DNA from: Sphaerisporangium cinnabarinum
GTDB taxonomy: Bacteria; Actinomycetota; Actinomycetes; Actinomycetales; Cellulomonadaceae
Length of the DNA: 61,653 bases
Direction of reading: 5' to 3'
Assembly: GCA_003052455.1 (NCBI GenBank)
Contig: QAPD01000046.1
Span: forward strand, 1-61,653
Each line of letters opens with the position of its first letter. Positions within the stretch are counted from its first letter, which is position 1. The translations under genes and the position numbers were made by a program. Positions 8,001-16,994 of this stretch are shown piece by piece. The notes beneath the pieces were generated by a model, which was not told where the DNA came from, ran no database searches, and saw only the letters and a list, made by a program, of their open reading frames with translations.

Positions 8001-10613
8001 GATGACCTGCTCGTCGTCGATGGTCTCGCCGTCCGGCGAGTCCTCGGCGTCCGTCACGGCCACGTCCCACGTGATGTCGTCGCCGAAGGTGAAGAACGAG
8101 CCGGTGGGCGGCAGGCCGAAGTCGACCTCGGGCCGCGTGTTGCCGACCGTGATCGGCACGGTCGCCGTGCCCACCTTCCCGGCCGGGTCGGTCACCGTGA
8201 GGCGGGCGTCGTAGACGCCGTTCTCCGTGTAGGTGTGGCTCGGGGCGGCGGACGTCGAGTCCGTCGTGCCGTCACCGTCGAAGTCCCACGCGTACGTGAG
8301 CGCCTCGCCCTCGGGGTCGGTGCTCTCGGTCCCGTCGAACGACACCTCGAGCGGCGCGATGCCGGAGTCCGGCGCCGCGACCGGCTTCGACACCGGCGAG
8401 CGCGAGCCCGACAGGTAGTCGATGCGGTGCAGGCCCGAGTTCGGGTTGTCACGGCCGAAGCCGCCGCCCCAGTCGAGCACGTACATCGCGCCGTCGGGGC
8501 CGAACTTCGAGTCGATCGGCGCGAGGAACTGCTCCTGCGGGAGGAAGGGGTTGACCTTCTCGACGTCGGTCACGCCGGCCGCGGCCTCGGGGTCCTTGAG
8601 GTCGATCGTGTACATCTTGTTCCGGGCCCACTCGTAGAAGAAGGCCTTGCCGTCGTAGGACGACGGGAACTTCGTGTCGGAGTCGAGCTCCGGGTCGTAC
8701 TCGTAGAACGGGCCGCCCATGGGCGCGAGGCCGCCGCCGGCGTTGATGACGCCGGGCACCGACGAGCGCTGGTAGCCGTACCAGAGGTCGGCCGGCTGCG
8801 CGGCGGGGAGCTCGGTGAGGCCGGTGTTCTTCACCGAGTCGTTGACCGGTGCGTCGCAGTCGAAGAAGCCGCCGACCGTGACCGGGCTCGTGCGGTAGTC
8901 GACGTCGCGGAACGGCTCGTTGTTCCCCATGCACAGCGGCCAGCCGAAGAAGCCGGGCTCCTTGATGAGGTTCCACTCGGCGATGCCCGCGGGGCCGCGG
9001 TTCGCCGGGTTGTCCGAGCCGTTGTCCGGCGAGTAGTCGGCGACCCCGAGGTAGCCCGTCTTCGGGTCGATGGTGAACCGGAACGGGTTGCGGAAGCCCA
9101 TCGCGTAGATCTCGGGCAGCGTCTTCTCGGTGCCCGGGGCGAAGAGGTTGCCCTCGGGGATCGTGTACGTGCCGTCGTCCTCGGGGTGGACCCGCAGCAC
9201 CTTGCCGCGCAGGTCGTTCGTGTTCGCGGACGTCGCGCGCGCGTCGTGGAACGTGCCGTCGCGCTCGGAGATCGGCGCGTAGCCGCCGGACGGCTCGGAG
9301 TGCGGGTTCACGTCGTCGCCCACGCCGATGTACAGGTCACCGGTCTCGTGGTCGACGAGCAGGCCGCCGCCCGTGTGGCCCGGCTCGTCGGGCAGGCGCC
9401 CGGCCGGGATCTCCATCAGGACCTTCTCCGACGCCGGGTCGATCACGGTCGCGCCCGGGCCGTCCGACGACACCGTGAACCGCGAGACGCGGTTGAAGAA
9501 GTTCGCCGGGTCGGAGTCGTTCGAGCTCGCGGGCGAGTAGTACTGGTACAGGTACCCGTTCTCCGCGAAGTCCTTGTCGAGCGCGATGCCGAGCAGGCCG
9601 TCCTCGCCGCCCGAGTACACCGGGACGGTGAGCGCCGTCGTCGTGTTCTGCGTCCGCGGGTCGTAGACCCGGACCTGCCCGCGCACGAGCTCGGTGTAGA
9701 ACACGCGGCCGTCGGGTGCGACGTCCATGCCGAAGGGGGCGCTCGTGTTGGAGTCGAGCGCGACCTTCTCGAACGAGCCCCAGTCGGTGCCGCCGCAGTC
9801 GCCCTCGGCGAGGCCGGCCGCCCACTGCACGCCGCCGACGACGTGCTGCACGAAGTCGGGCTCCTGCGTGTAGTGCGCCCCGAAGTGGCCCATGCCCGTC
9901 ATCCAGGCACGACCGCCGTCGTACGGCTTGCACCACGAGATGGGGTGGTCGTAGCCCATCTTGTTGCCGCCGGCGTCGTACGTCGTCTCGTCCATCGTTG
10001 CGAGGACGTGCGCGCTGCCGCGGACGTTGGCCGAGAAGTTGTACCACTCGTCCGCGCGCGTCCAGCGCTGGGACAGGTGCTCGGTCGACGGGTGCGTGCG
10101 GTCCTCGACGCGGACCGTGCCGGGCAGGCCGGGGCTGTTGCCCGTGGCGGCGTGACCGGGCATGAGCGCCCCGATCATGTCGTCCCACCACTGGTAGCTG
10201 CCGCGCATGTCGGTCGCGTTGTGGATGGCGACGATGCCGCCGCCCGCCTGCTGGTAGCGCTCGAGCGCGGCCTTCTCGTCCGCGTTCCACGGGTCGCCCG
10301 ACGTCTGGAACATGACCAGGGCGTCGTACTGCGCGAGGTTCTCGTCGGTGAACACCGAGGAGTCCTCGGTGTGGTCGGACTCGATGCCGACCTCGGCGAA
10401 CGCGGCCTCGAGCACGGGCGTGCCCTGCGTGATCGCCTCGGTGTGCCGGAACTGGGTCGTCTTGGTGAAGATGAGCACCTTGTGCTCTTCCTCCGCGGGG
10501 ACGGGGTCGTCCGCGGCAGCGGCCGTCGTGACGGGCGCAAGCGTGAACGCGAGCGCCCCGACGGTCAGTGCGGCGGCGACCGATCTCGCCCTGCGTGGGC
10601 GTCGTGCAGTCAT
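5028..10613 (-). CDS. Giant secreted ThuA / glucose-sorbosone dehydrogenase / carbohydrate-binding protein (copy 1)
   Basis: 1861 residues. In order: signal peptide (1-34); ThuA-like domain (45-270); glucose/sorbosone-dehydrogenase beta-propeller (about 285-735, with EDGLLGIALDKDF, GHTGGGL, LRGKVLRVHPE, MGFRNPFRF); PKD domain (742-823); a domain with GHDAHAHP (877-884) and a later GGHG; a CBM6-like module (about 942-1063); a bacterial Ig-like domain (1067-1150); three concanavalin/LamG-like modules (1156-1345, 1362-1553, 1563-1763); and a C-terminal module with Cys1781 and Cys1860. GSDH relatives oxidise aldoses with PQQ; whether this one does is inference. ThuA roles are poorly defined, known mainly from rhizobial trehalose use. 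GGAGG lies seven bases before the ATG. It ends the first sugar gene set. Confidence 0.93.
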   Translation of the reverse strand: MTARRPRRARSVAAALTVGALAFTLAPVTTAAAADDPVPAEEEHKVLIFTKTTQFRHTEAITQGTPVLEAAFAEVGIESDHTEDSSVFTDENLAQYDALVMFQTSGDPWNADEKAALERYQQAGGGIVAIHNATDMRGSYQWWDDMIGALMPGHAATGNSPGLPGTVRVEDRTHPSTEHLSQRWTRADEWYNFSANVRGSAHVLATMDETTYDAGGNKMGYDHPISWCKPYDGGRAWMTGMGHFGAHYTQEPDFVQHVVGGVQWAAGLAEGDCGGTDWGSFEKVALDSNTSAPFGMDVAPDGRVFYTELVRGQVRVYDPRTQNTTTALTVPVYSGGEDGLLGIALDKDFAENGYLYQYYSPASSNDSDPANFFNRVSRFTVSSDGPGATVIDPASEKVLMEIPAGRLPDEPGHTGGGLLVDHETGDLYIGVGDDVNPHSEPSGGYAPISERDGTFHDARATSANTNDLRGKVLRVHPEDDGTYTIPEGNLFAPGTEKTLPEIYAMGFRNPFRFTIDPKTGYLGVADYSPDNGSDNPANRGPAGIAEWNLIKEPGFFGWPLCMGNNEPFRDVDYRTSPVTVGGFFDCDAPVNDSVKNTGLTELPAAQPADLWYGYQRSSVPGVINAGGGLAPMGGPFYEYDPELDSDTKFPSSYDGKAFFYEWARNKMYTIDLKDPEAAAGVTDVEKVNPFLPQEQFLAPIDSKFGPDGAMYVLDWGGGFGRDNPNSGLHRIDYLSGSRSPVSKPVAAPDSGIAPLEVSFDGTESTDPEGEALTYAWDFDGDGTTDSTSAAPSHTYTENGVYDARLTVTDPAGKVGTATVPITVGNTRPEVDFGLPPTGSFFTFGDDITWDVAVTDAEDSPDGETIDDEQVIIQPALGHDAHAHPSEPLYGRTGTVATSLGGGHGEDMNVFYVIDARYTDRGGVDDVPALTGSDTTLIFPKKREAEFHADSDGTTTIPSRDVEGGGSVITGSNGAWASYDPVSLYGVQALTLRVAAAAEGTIELRRDAADGELLGTAQIPQTGLGTFTDVTVDVTDPMEPFTLYVVFPGAGERRLNFVEADGKGVSGTTRPKVRITAPEAGVRLEQGEITVTAEADDTENTVTEVEFFVDGESIGTDTEAPYEATWEVTADNNYELTAVATNDKGLYTRSRVVVAQVGDLFGGMKTFTNANGTFEQLAEGKYLITSGGANMWQGTNEYSTIYREQGADENWSATVRINSQGNSNGSAKAGIIVRNDVTQVGSSPGYAALGMRPSGGFEWLRGNAAGQLVTSSAASSTSYPAWVRIVRDGDLYTASWSKDGENFTQIGEPQALPGAASVQDVGLFVTAHSTSATSAVEFQDFAFDDDPQTGGPGEETPPQCLALASDEFDGDTLDPRWTVVRQADGKPITVADGHAVLPVVQGDINEAVTGPISYLGQAAPAGAWTLETKLDVPLARHWQHAGLLVHVTDDEYTKLAFTKNQNGNRFLEFQTETGGARTWHGQTNVAGDFPSTIHLRLVSDGTAITAAYSADGQTWTALAGSAPVKPGATFGVMAGGDTAAPDSVARVDYVRVTGDGSDDGEREPSDEFEGDALDGCRWDAIVRYDGSKVAVADGELRITTQPGDINAGNNGDPRNFVLQTAPEGDWVVETRFKAPLVHRWQLAGLIAYGDDDNYVKADVLAKNAPGAALNLGAELVSEKGGQFGNGGNRQLELADSTESGYWYLRLEKVGSTYQGWVSDGGVSWTPLGDPVTNDAALTKVGLMAIGPEQETPVTVEFDWFRLTTESEPEPTVDVEATASARCLAGKAYLALRATNADEAPVAVTLTTPFGSKEFGAVEVGANAYQSFASRATSFEAGTATVTATLGDVTTEIEVPYDAVSCG

Positions 10614-10642
10614 CGTGGTGCCTCCAGGGGCATGACGTGCGG

Positions 10643-10664
10643 GCCCGGACGTCGTCGTCCGGGC
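10643..10664 (-). terminator. Hairpin between epimerase and ThuA-dehydrogenase genes
   Basis: GCCCGGACG pairs with CGTCCGGGC around the loop TCGT. It lies in the 105-base gap before the giant gene and could end or attenuate the epimerase message. Confidence 0.5.
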
Positions 10665-10718
10665 AGGGTGGTCGTCATCCCGCGGCGTGCCGGCGCCGGC
10701 GGTCGTCTGCGACTACGG

Positions 10719-11663
10719 CTACGTGCTCTCCGGCTCGGGCATCAGTCCCTTCAGGTAGGCGAGGCCATCGACGGCGATGGCGTCCTGGGTCGGCGCCAGC
10801 GGGCGCCAGATCGAGGCGGCCGTGGCGATCGTCGCGTTCTCGGCGGTGAAGGACTCGATGACGAGCGGTCCGTCGTAGCCGGTCGCGTCGAGCGCGGCGA
10901 GCAGGCCGCGCCAGTCGAGGTGGTCGGTGCCGGGTGCGCCGCGGTCGTTGCCGCACACCTGGACGTGCGCGATGCGCTCGCCCGCGCGCGCCACCGCGGC
11001 GGGCAGGTCCGTCTCCTCGATGTTCATGTGGTAGACGTCGAGCATGAGGCCGATGCCGGCCGCGGGCAGGCGTCGCACGACCTCCAGCCCCTGGTCGACG
11101 GTGTTGACGAGGCTCGTCTCGTAGCGGTTGAGCGGCTCGAGCCCCACGACGACGCCCGCCGCCACGGCGTGCTCCACGACCGGGGCGAGGTGCTCGGCGA
11201 GCTCCTCGTAGGCGGCCTCGCGCTCGGCCGGGCCGAGGCGCCACGTGCGCCCGACCGACGCGTAGGCCGGGCCGCCGATCACCGGGGCGCCGACGGTGCG
11301 CGCGACGTCGACGACGTGGCGCAGGTAGTCCTGCGTCGCGCGCACCGTCGCGGCGTCCGTCGCGACGAGCTCGCGACCCTCGCCCATGACGAGCGAGACG
11401 CTCGCCGCGAGGCCGTGGTCGGCGAGCACGGCGGCCGCCGTCGCCGGGTCCCAGTCCCCCGGGTTCTCGACGGGCAGCTCGAGCACGTCGAAGCCCCACC
11501 CCGCGACGCGCGGGGCGATGCCGCGCAGCGCGTCGTCGGTCAGGGGCGACGTCCACACCCACGTGTTGACGCCGAGCGCGCGCCGGCGCACCGGGGCGGG
11601 CGCGCCGTCGGGCGGGAGCAGGTCGGTCGCGCGGCGCGCGGGGGTCGGGCCGGGAAGAGCCAC
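10719..11663 (-). CDS. D-Tagatose/D-allulose 3-epimerase-like sugar epimerase
   Basis: 314 residues, TIM-barrel of the xylose-isomerase-like (AP endonuclease 2) group. Expected metal and catalytic positions are present: Glu176 in EPLNRYE, Asp209 in LDVYHMNIEE, His233 in HVQVCGNDRG and Glu270 in VIESF. These motifs fit the ketose 3-epimerase branch best, but the group also contains inosose and keto-sugar isomerases, so the substrate is open. An extra ~28 residues precede the core. The GTG start has only a GAGAGAG stretch upstream. It lies between the importer genes and the ThuA-dehydrogenase gene, so it probably acts on the imported or oxidised sugar. Confidence 0.85.
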   Translation of the reverse strand: MALPGPTPARRATDLLPPDGAPAPVRRRALGVNTWVWTSPLTDDALRGIAPRVAGWGFDVLELPVENPGDWDPATAAAVLADHGLAASVSLVMGEGRELVATDAATVRATQDYLRHVVDVARTVGAPVIGGPAYASVGRTWRLGPAEREAAYEELAEHLAPVVEHAVAAGVVVGLEPLNRYETSLVNTVDQGLEVVRRLPAAGIGLMLDVYHMNIEETDLPAAVARAGERIAHVQVCGNDRGAPGTDHLDWRGLLAALDATGYDGPLVIESFTAENATIATAASIWRPLAPTQDAIAVDGLAYLKGLMPEPEST

Positions 11664-11711
11664 GTCGCTCTCTCTCGTCGGGTCCGAGCACTCGGCCGTC
11701 CCGCCCGCGTG

Positions 11712-11832
11712 CCCGACGCCGCGGCGCGCCCCCGTGCGGGAGGTGCGCCGCGCCGTCGGGCGGGCGGGCGGGGCGCCCGGCCGGTCGGACGGCGACCGGG
11801 CGGCCCCAGGTGGTCCGGCGCGCGGCCGGACC
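11712..11832 (-). terminator. Hairpin pair after the first sugar-binding protein gene
   Basis: GGTCCGGC (11812-11819) pairs with GCCGGACC (11825-11832) 15 bases beyond the stop of the binding-protein gene. A second, imperfect stem spans 11712-11760 with CCCGACG and CGTCGGG as outer arms. Confidence 0.6.
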
Positions 11833-11847
11833 GGGGTGGTGCGGGCG

Positions 11848-13071
11848 TCAGCGGTCGGTCCAGGCCTCCGGGAACCCGGGCAGGTCCTCGCCGCCGAACT
11901 TGGCGTAGTGCAGGGACGGCATGTCCTTGTTCGCCTCGAGGTAGGCGTCGAGGTCCTCGGCGACGACCGGGGACTGCGGCAGGACCCACTCGGACGGCAC
12001 CTGCTCGCCGGCCCAGATCATCTGCGCCGCGAGGATCGGCGTGCGCCACTGGAAGTTGGAGTAGACGGCGCCGATGGCGGTCATGTCCGTGTCCTTCCAC
12101 TTGCGCAGGAAGCTCATCTCGTCCTCGCCCATGAACACGGGGTACGGCTTGCCCGCGTCCTCGAACGCCTCGACGGCCGCGACGGCGCCGTCGCCGGCGT
12201 CCATCCAGATGCCGTCCACGTCCCCGCGCTGGAGGTACTGCGTGACGATGTCCTTGATCTTCGCGCCGTCGCCGCCGGTGAACTCGGCACCCACGACCTC
12301 GAGCTCCGACTCGGAGAAGATCTTGTCGGCCGCGGCCCAGCGGTTCTCGAGCACGTCGACGCCGGGCAGGATGCGCAGCGCGAGGACCTTCGAGCCGGGC
12401 TCGAGGTTCTCGACGAGGAACTCCGCGCCGTCGGCGCCGTACGCGTAGCCGCCGATCGGGTGGATGAACGTCACCATGCAGTCGGTGTTGACGCCGCGGT
12501 CGAACACGATGACGGGCTTGCCCGACTCGCACGCCGCCTCGACGGCGGGCGTGAGCGTCGCCGTCGTGGACGGCGAGATGACGATCGCGTCGCAGTCGCC
12601 GGCCTCGACGAACGCCTGGATGTCGGAGATCTGCTTGTTGTCGTCGTCGGCCGCGTCGGAGACGCGGAACTCGCCGATCACGCCCTCCTCGGTGAGGACG
12701 TCGACCTGCTGCTGCATCGTGATGAACCCGGTCACGCGCCACGGGTTCGAGACCGACGCGTTCGAGAAGCACAGCGTCTTGCCGCCGCCCTCGCTCGCGA
12801 ACTCGGCCGTGTCCACGTACTCGGGCTCGATGGCCTGGAGCCACGGCTGGTCGGCCGGGCCCTCGGGCACGACCTCGCGCTGCGCGAGCTGGCGGTCGTA
12901 GTCCGCCTGGACGAACCACTCGGAGTCGGCGCCGCCGGACTCCTCGCTCGCGGGGCTCTCCTCGGCCGAGGTCTCCCCGCCCGTGTCGGTGGGGGTGTCG
13001 GTCGTGCAGGCGGCCGCGAGGAACAGCGTGGCCACCGCCGTGCCGGCCAGGAGTGCTCGTGTACGTCGCAT
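11848..13071 (-). CDS. Sugar ABC importer, substrate-binding lipoprotein (set 1)
   Basis: 407 residues. A lipoprotein signal ends at Cys22 (LAAAC), then an acidic linker (to about 50). The rest fits the periplasmic-binding-protein 4 (RbsB-like) fold, with KTLCFSNASVSNPWRV, AIVISPSTTATL and the ribose-type VIVFDRGVNTD stretch. It would sit on the outer face of the membrane and deliver a sugar to the two permeases encoded just upstream. Several Cys residues in the lobes (e.g. LCFS, DCDAIV, NTDCMV) are unusual for this family. The start has AGGAG about nine bases upstream. The gap to the preceding permease gene is 142 bases. Confidence 0.9.
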   Translation of the reverse strand: MRRTRALLAGTAVATLFLAAACTTDTPTDTGGETSAEESPASEESGGADSEWFVQADYDRQLAQREVVPEGPADQPWLQAIEPEYVDTAEFASEGGGKTLCFSNASVSNPWRVTGFITMQQQVDVLTEEGVIGEFRVSDAADDDNKQISDIQAFVEAGDCDAIVISPSTTATLTPAVEAACESGKPVIVFDRGVNTDCMVTFIHPIGGYAYGADGAEFLVENLEPGSKVLALRILPGVDVLENRWAAADKIFSESELEVVGAEFTGGDGAKIKDIVTQYLQRGDVDGIWMDAGDGAVAAVEAFEDAGKPYPVFMGEDEMSFLRKWKDTDMTAIGAVYSNFQWRTPILAAQMIWAGEQVPSEWVLPQSPVVAEDLDAYLEANKDMPSLHYAKFGGEDLPGFPEAWTDR

Positions 13072-13146
13072 GTCCTTCTTCTCCTTGGTGAGACGTCGTC
13101 GTCCCGCAACGTGCGGGGAAGGGGTACAGCTCGGGTGCCGGCGCGC

Positions 13147-13182
13147 GGTCGTGCGCGGGTCCGAAAGGGGTCGTGCGCGGGT
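13147..13182. repeat. 14-bp direct repeat in the permease to binding-protein gap
   Basis: GGTCGTGCGCGGGT occurs at 13147-13160 and again at 13169-13182, a 22-base period. No protein is coded here. It may be chance in GC-rich DNA or part of an RNA processing element. Confidence 0.35.
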
Positions 13183-13213
13183 GGTCGCGCGGGCGGCGTC
13201 GCCGGCGCGGGGC

Positions 13214-14296
13214 TCAGGCGTTCGCGGGGGCGGGCTCCTTCGGTGCGGGGGTCGGGCCCGCCGCCGGCGGGGCGTCGGGGGTGGACGAGCGGCGCCGCGA
13301 CCGGCGCGGCAGCGCGGCGTAGGCGACGGCAGCGATGATGATCACGCCCTGCACGGCGGGGCGGATCGTCGACGGGAGGCTGAGCTGGTTGAAGAGGGTG
13401 AACAGCGCCTCGAGCGTGAGCGCGCCCGCCATCGCGGCGATCACGGTCCCCCGCCCGCCGCCGAGGACGACGCCCCCGAGCACGACGGCGGTGATCGCCA
13501 TGAACTCCAGCCCCTGCCCGACCTGGGCGGTGACGCCCGCGTAGCCGCCGATGAGGACGGCCGCGACGGTCGCCATGAAGCCCGAGAGGAGGAAGGCGCG
13601 CGTGCGCACCCACCACACGGACCCGCCCGCGTAGCCCGCCGCGACGTCGTTGTCGCCCGTGGCGACGAGCGTGCGGCCGAACGGGCGGCGCATGAGCAGG
13701 GCCGCGGCCACGCCGAGCACGACGACGACGAGCAGCGCGTACGGCACCTGGAACTGGCCCGGGTTGTCGGGGATGCCCCCGCGTCCCCACTGCCGGAAGC
13801 CGTCGGTGAGGGCGCCCGTCGGTGCGCCGCCGGTCCAGAGCCGGATCGCGCCGTAGAGCACGAGCATCATGCCGAGCGTCGTGATGAACGACGGCACCTT
13901 GAGCAGCGTCGTGACGAGACCGTTGACGAGACCGACCGCGAGGCCGAAGACGACCATGAGCGCCATGACCGGCCAGGTCATCGAGTCCTCGCCGTCCATG
14001 AGCTTCGCCGCGATGACGACCTGGGCTCCCACGAGCGAGCCGACCGACAGGTCGAACTCGCCGGAGACGATGACGAAGTACTGGCCGATCGCGAGGATGA
14101 TCAGCGGCGCGGCCTTCTTGACGAAGGCCATGAGCGACATCGGCTCGCCGAACGACGGGTTCATCACGAGGATCGCCACGAAGACGAGCACGAGCAGCGC
14201 GAACACGGTCCAGCTGCCGCCCGCGGTGAGGCGCTCGAGCCAGCCGGCCCGCGGCGCGCGCGCCGGGATGGTCCGGCGCGTGGTGTCGGTGGTCAT
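13214..14296 (-). CDS. Sugar ABC importer permease, RbsC-like (set 1, second permease)
   Basis: 360 residues with about nine or ten hydrophobic segments. It has the branched-chain/ribose permease (BPD_transp_2) signatures IVSGEFDLSVGSLVGAQ, PSFITTLGMMLV and VVLGGVVLGGGRGT. It forms the channel with the preceding permease. The ATG overlaps that gene's stop by four bases (ATGA), a sign of coupled translation. The C-terminal ~35 residues are Arg- then Pro/Ala-rich and cytoplasmic. The 'DLSVG' motif, typical of the family, is intact. Confidence 0.92.
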   Translation of the reverse strand: MTTDTTRRTIPARAPRAGWLERLTAGGSWTVFALLVLVFVAILVMNPSFGEPMSLMAFVKKAAPLIILAIGQYFVIVSGEFDLSVGSLVGAQVVIAAKLMDGEDSMTWPVMALMVVFGLAVGLVNGLVTTLLKVPSFITTLGMMLVLYGAIRLWTGGAPTGALTDGFRQWGRGGIPDNPGQFQVPYALLVVVVLGVAAALLMRRPFGRTLVATGDNDVAAGYAGGSVWWVRTRAFLLSGFMATVAAVLIGGYAGVTAQVGQGLEFMAITAVVLGGVVLGGGRGTVIAAMAGALTLEALFTLFNQLSLPSTIRPAVQGVIIIAAVAYAALPRRSRRRSSTPDAPPAAGPTPAPKEPAPANA

Positions 14297-15339
14297 GCGG
14301 ACGCACCTCCGGTGCGGGTCGGGCGGAAGCGGGCCCGGCTGCTCGCCGGGTCGATCTGGCGCCGGGCGTACAGGGCGACGGCGGCGATGATGATGACGCC
14401 GCGCAGCACGTCCTTGAAGAACGGGTCGACGTCGAGCACGTTGAACACCGTGTCGAGCACGGCGAGGATCAGCACCCCGCCCACCGTCCCGACGACCGAG
14501 CCGCGGCCGCCCATGAGGAGCGTCCCGCCGAGCACGACGGCGGCGATCGAGTCGAGGTCGAGGCCGTAGGAGTAGACGAGCGCGTTGCCGGTGCCGAAGC
14601 GCGCGGCGATGAGCAGGCCGGCGATACCCGCGCAGACCGAGCACAGCACGTGCGCGAGGACCAGGGTCCGGTCCGTCCGGATGCCCGAGAGCCGCGCGAC
14701 GTCGGTGTTCCCCCCGACGGCGAACATGTGGTAGCCGGGACGGGTGCGCGTCAGGAGCACGACGCCCACGGCCGCGACGAGCAGCATGACCATCGTCGAG
14801 ACCGGGACCGGCCCGACGCGCGTGTACCCGAACATCTGGAACGAGGCGGGCACCTCGCCCGCCGGGCCCTTGAACTGCGTGTCGAGGTAGCCCTTGATGA
14901 TGAGCCCGACGCCGAGCGTCGCGATGAACGCGTTGACGCGCAGCTTCGCGATGACGAGCCCGTTGACGAGTCCGACGACCGCCGCGACGCCCACCGCCGC
15001 GAGGACGCCGAGCCAGACGCGCGACGGGTCGCCCGCCATCGTCGTCGCCCCGACGATCGAGCTGAGCGCGACCACGTAGCCCACGGACAGGTCGAGCGAG
15101 CGGCACAGGATGGCGAACGTCTGCCCGATCGCGACGAAGCCGAGGAGGCTCGTCTGCGTGAGCATGTACGCCGTGTTCGCCGTGCTGAACAGGTTGCCGC
15201 CGCCCACGGCCACGAGGACGCCGGCGATCACGAGGATCCCGACGAGGGCGAGGTAGACGATCTCCGTCGACCCCAGCCGGCGGCGGCGCGCGGGTGCGCG
15301 GCGCGCGGTGGGGGCGGCGGTCGCGACCGCGGTGCTCAT
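14293..15339 (-). CDS. Sugar ABC importer permease, RbsC-like (set 1, first permease)
   Basis: 348 residues, many membrane spans. Family motifs are CRSLDLSVGYVVALSS, NAFIATLGVGLIIKGY and VVLGGTLLMGGRGS. A membrane protein that would pair with the downstream permease and the double ATPase. Two different permeases in one ribose-type system suggest a heterodimer, as in YtfT/YjfF-type importers; set 2 has only one permease. Four-base overlaps (ATGA) join it to the genes on both sides. The basic N-terminus RRAPARRRR precedes the first span. Confidence 0.92.
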   Translation of the reverse strand: MSTAVATAAPTARRAPARRRRLGSTEIVYLALVGILVIAGVLVAVGGGNLFSTANTAYMLTQTSLLGFVAIGQTFAILCRSLDLSVGYVVALSSIVGATTMAGDPSRVWLGVLAAVGVAAVVGLVNGLVIAKLRVNAFIATLGVGLIIKGYLDTQFKGPAGEVPASFQMFGYTRVGPVPVSTMVMLLVAAVGVVLLTRTRPGYHMFAVGGNTDVARLSGIRTDRTLVLAHVLCSVCAGIAGLLIAARFGTGNALVYSYGLDLDSIAAVVLGGTLLMGGRGSVVGTVGGVLILAVLDTVFNVLDVDPFFKDVLRGVIIIAAVALYARRQIDPASSRARFRPTRTGGASA

Positions 15340-16994
15340 CGGTGCTCCTTCGGGCCGTCGGGGGCGTGCGGGGCGCTGCGGGGCGCGGTCCCGGGCTCCG
15401 CGCCCGGGAGGTCGTCGGCGTCGGCGAGGGCGCCGAGGTCGACCTGGACGTGCTCGCCGGAGGTGTCCTCGCCCGCGCCCGTGGCGAGCGCCATGACGGT
15501 CTCCTCGTCGCTGCCCGCGGGGAGCTCGCCCGCGAGGCGGCCGTCGCGCATGACGAGCACGCGGTCGGCCATGGCGACCACCTCGGGGAGCTCGGACGAG
15601 ATGAACAGGACGGCGACGCCGTTCGCCGTGAGCTCGCGCATGAGGTCGTAGACCGCGCGCTTGGCGCCCACGTCGATGCCGCGCGTCGGCTCGTCGAGCA
15701 CGATGACCTGCGGGTCCGTGACGAGCCACTTGGCGAGGACGACCTTCTGCTGGTTGCCGCCCGACAGGTACTGGACCTCGGCCTCCTGCGAGCTCGCGAC
15801 GAGCTCGAGCGAGGAGAGGATGCCCGGGATGCGCCTCGCGCGCCGGTCGGCCTGGCCGGGGACGACGGCGTCGAGCACGAGGCGCGCGTTGGCGAGGATC
15901 GACTGGCCCAGGGCGAGCCCCTCGGCCTTGCGGTCCTCGGTCACGAGCGCGAGACCGGCGCGGACCGCCTGGCGCGGCGTGCGCACGTCGACCGGCTTCC
16001 CGCCGACGAGGACGCGGCCGCGCGTGAAGCCCGCGATGCCGAAGACGCCGTGCGCGATCTCCGTGCGCCCCGAGCCCTGCAGCCCGGCGAGCGCGACGAT
16101 CTCGCCCGCACGGACCTCGAGCGACACGTCGTCGACCTGGGTGTTGCCGACGCCCTCGAGCGCGAGCCGCACCTCGCCCGGGACGATCGACGGGTCCTTG
16201 TCGGGGAAGTACCCCGCGAAGTCGCGGCCGACCATCGTGCGCACGAGCCGGTCCGGGTCGATGTCCGCGGTGGGGGTCGTCAGCACGTGGTTGCCGTCCT
16301 TGAGCACCGTGATGGTGTCGCAGAGGTCGAAGATCTCCTTGAGTCGGTGCGAGACGTAGAGGATCGCGACGCCGCGCTCCTTGAGCCGGTGCACGAGCTC
16401 GTAGAGGAGCTCGACCTCCTGGTCGGCGAGCGCCGCCGTCGGCTCGTCCATCGAGATGATGCGCGCGTCGTAGGAGACGGCCTTGACGATCTCGACGATC
16501 TGCTGCTGCGCCACGGACAGCGAGCCGACGCGCGTCCACGACGCGAGCCCGGTCAGCCCGAGCTCGGTGAGCAGGGCGGTCGTGTCCGCGTGCATGCGCC
16601 GCCGGTCGACGAGGCCCGCGCGGCGCGGCTCGCGGCCGAGGTAGACGTTCTCGGCGACGGACCGCTCGGGCAGGAGGTTGAACTCCTGGAACACCGTCGA
16701 CACGCCCGCGTGCTGCGCGGCGAGGGGCGAGGCGAACGTCGTCGTCTCGCCGTCGAGCTCGAGCGTGCCCGCGTCGGGACGGTGCACGCCCGCGATGATC
16801 TTCATGAGGGTCGACTTGCCGGCGCCGTTCTCCCCGACGAGCGCGTGGACCTCGCCCGGGCGCACGTCGAGGTCGATGTCGCGCAGCACGGAGTTGCCGA
16901 AGAACTCCTTGCCGATGCCGCGCAGGCGCAGGAGCGGGCGGTCGTCGCCCTCCCCCGCGGCAGGCCGCGGCTCGCGCGTCGTCGTCGCGGTCAC
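15336..16994 (-). CDS. Sugar ABC importer double ATPase, RbsA/MglA-like (set 1)
   Basis: 552 residues, two ABC domains in tandem. The first has Walker A GENGAGKST (54-62) and MDEPTAAL; its signature is the divergent SLSVAQQQ usual in this family. The second has the family's degenerate A loop GLQGSGRTE, then LSGGNQQK and LDEPTRGIDVGAK. It powers import from the cytoplasmic side. A C-terminal tail of ~45 residues rich in Asp, Gly and Pro is extra. The GTG start overlaps the dehydrogenase stop (GTGA), so the operon is tightly packed. Confidence 0.95.
   Translation of the reverse strand: MTATTTREPRPAAGEGDDRPLLRLRGIGKEFFGNSVLRDIDLDVRPGEVHALVGENGAGKSTLMKIIAGVHRPDAGTLELDGETTTFASPLAAQHAGVSTVFQEFNLLPERSVAENVYLGREPRRAGLVDRRRMHADTTALLTELGLTGLASWTRVGSLSVAQQQIVEIVKAVSYDARIISMDEPTAALADQEVELLYELVHRLKERGVAILYVSHRLKEIFDLCDTITVLKDGNHVLTTPTADIDPDRLVRTMVGRDFAGYFPDKDPSIVPGEVRLALEGVGNTQVDDVSLEVRAGEIVALAGLQGSGRTEIAHGVFGIAGFTRGRVLVGGKPVDVRTPRQAVRAGLALVTEDRKAEGLALGQSILANARLVLDAVVPGQADRRARRIPGILSSLELVASSQEAEVQYLSGGNQQKVVLAKWLVTDPQVIVLDEPTRGIDVGAKRAVYDLMRELTANGVAVLFISSELPEVVAMADRVLVMRDGRLAGELPAGSDEETVMALATGAGEDTSGEHVQVDLGALADADDLPGAEPGTAPRSAPHAPDGPKEHR

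Noticed and set aside
4764-12134. A 2456-codon open frame on the plus strand
   Set aside because: It is antisense to the ThuA-dehydrogenase, epimerase and binding-protein genes, is Arg/Val-rich, and has no domain. High GC content removes stop codons in this frame.
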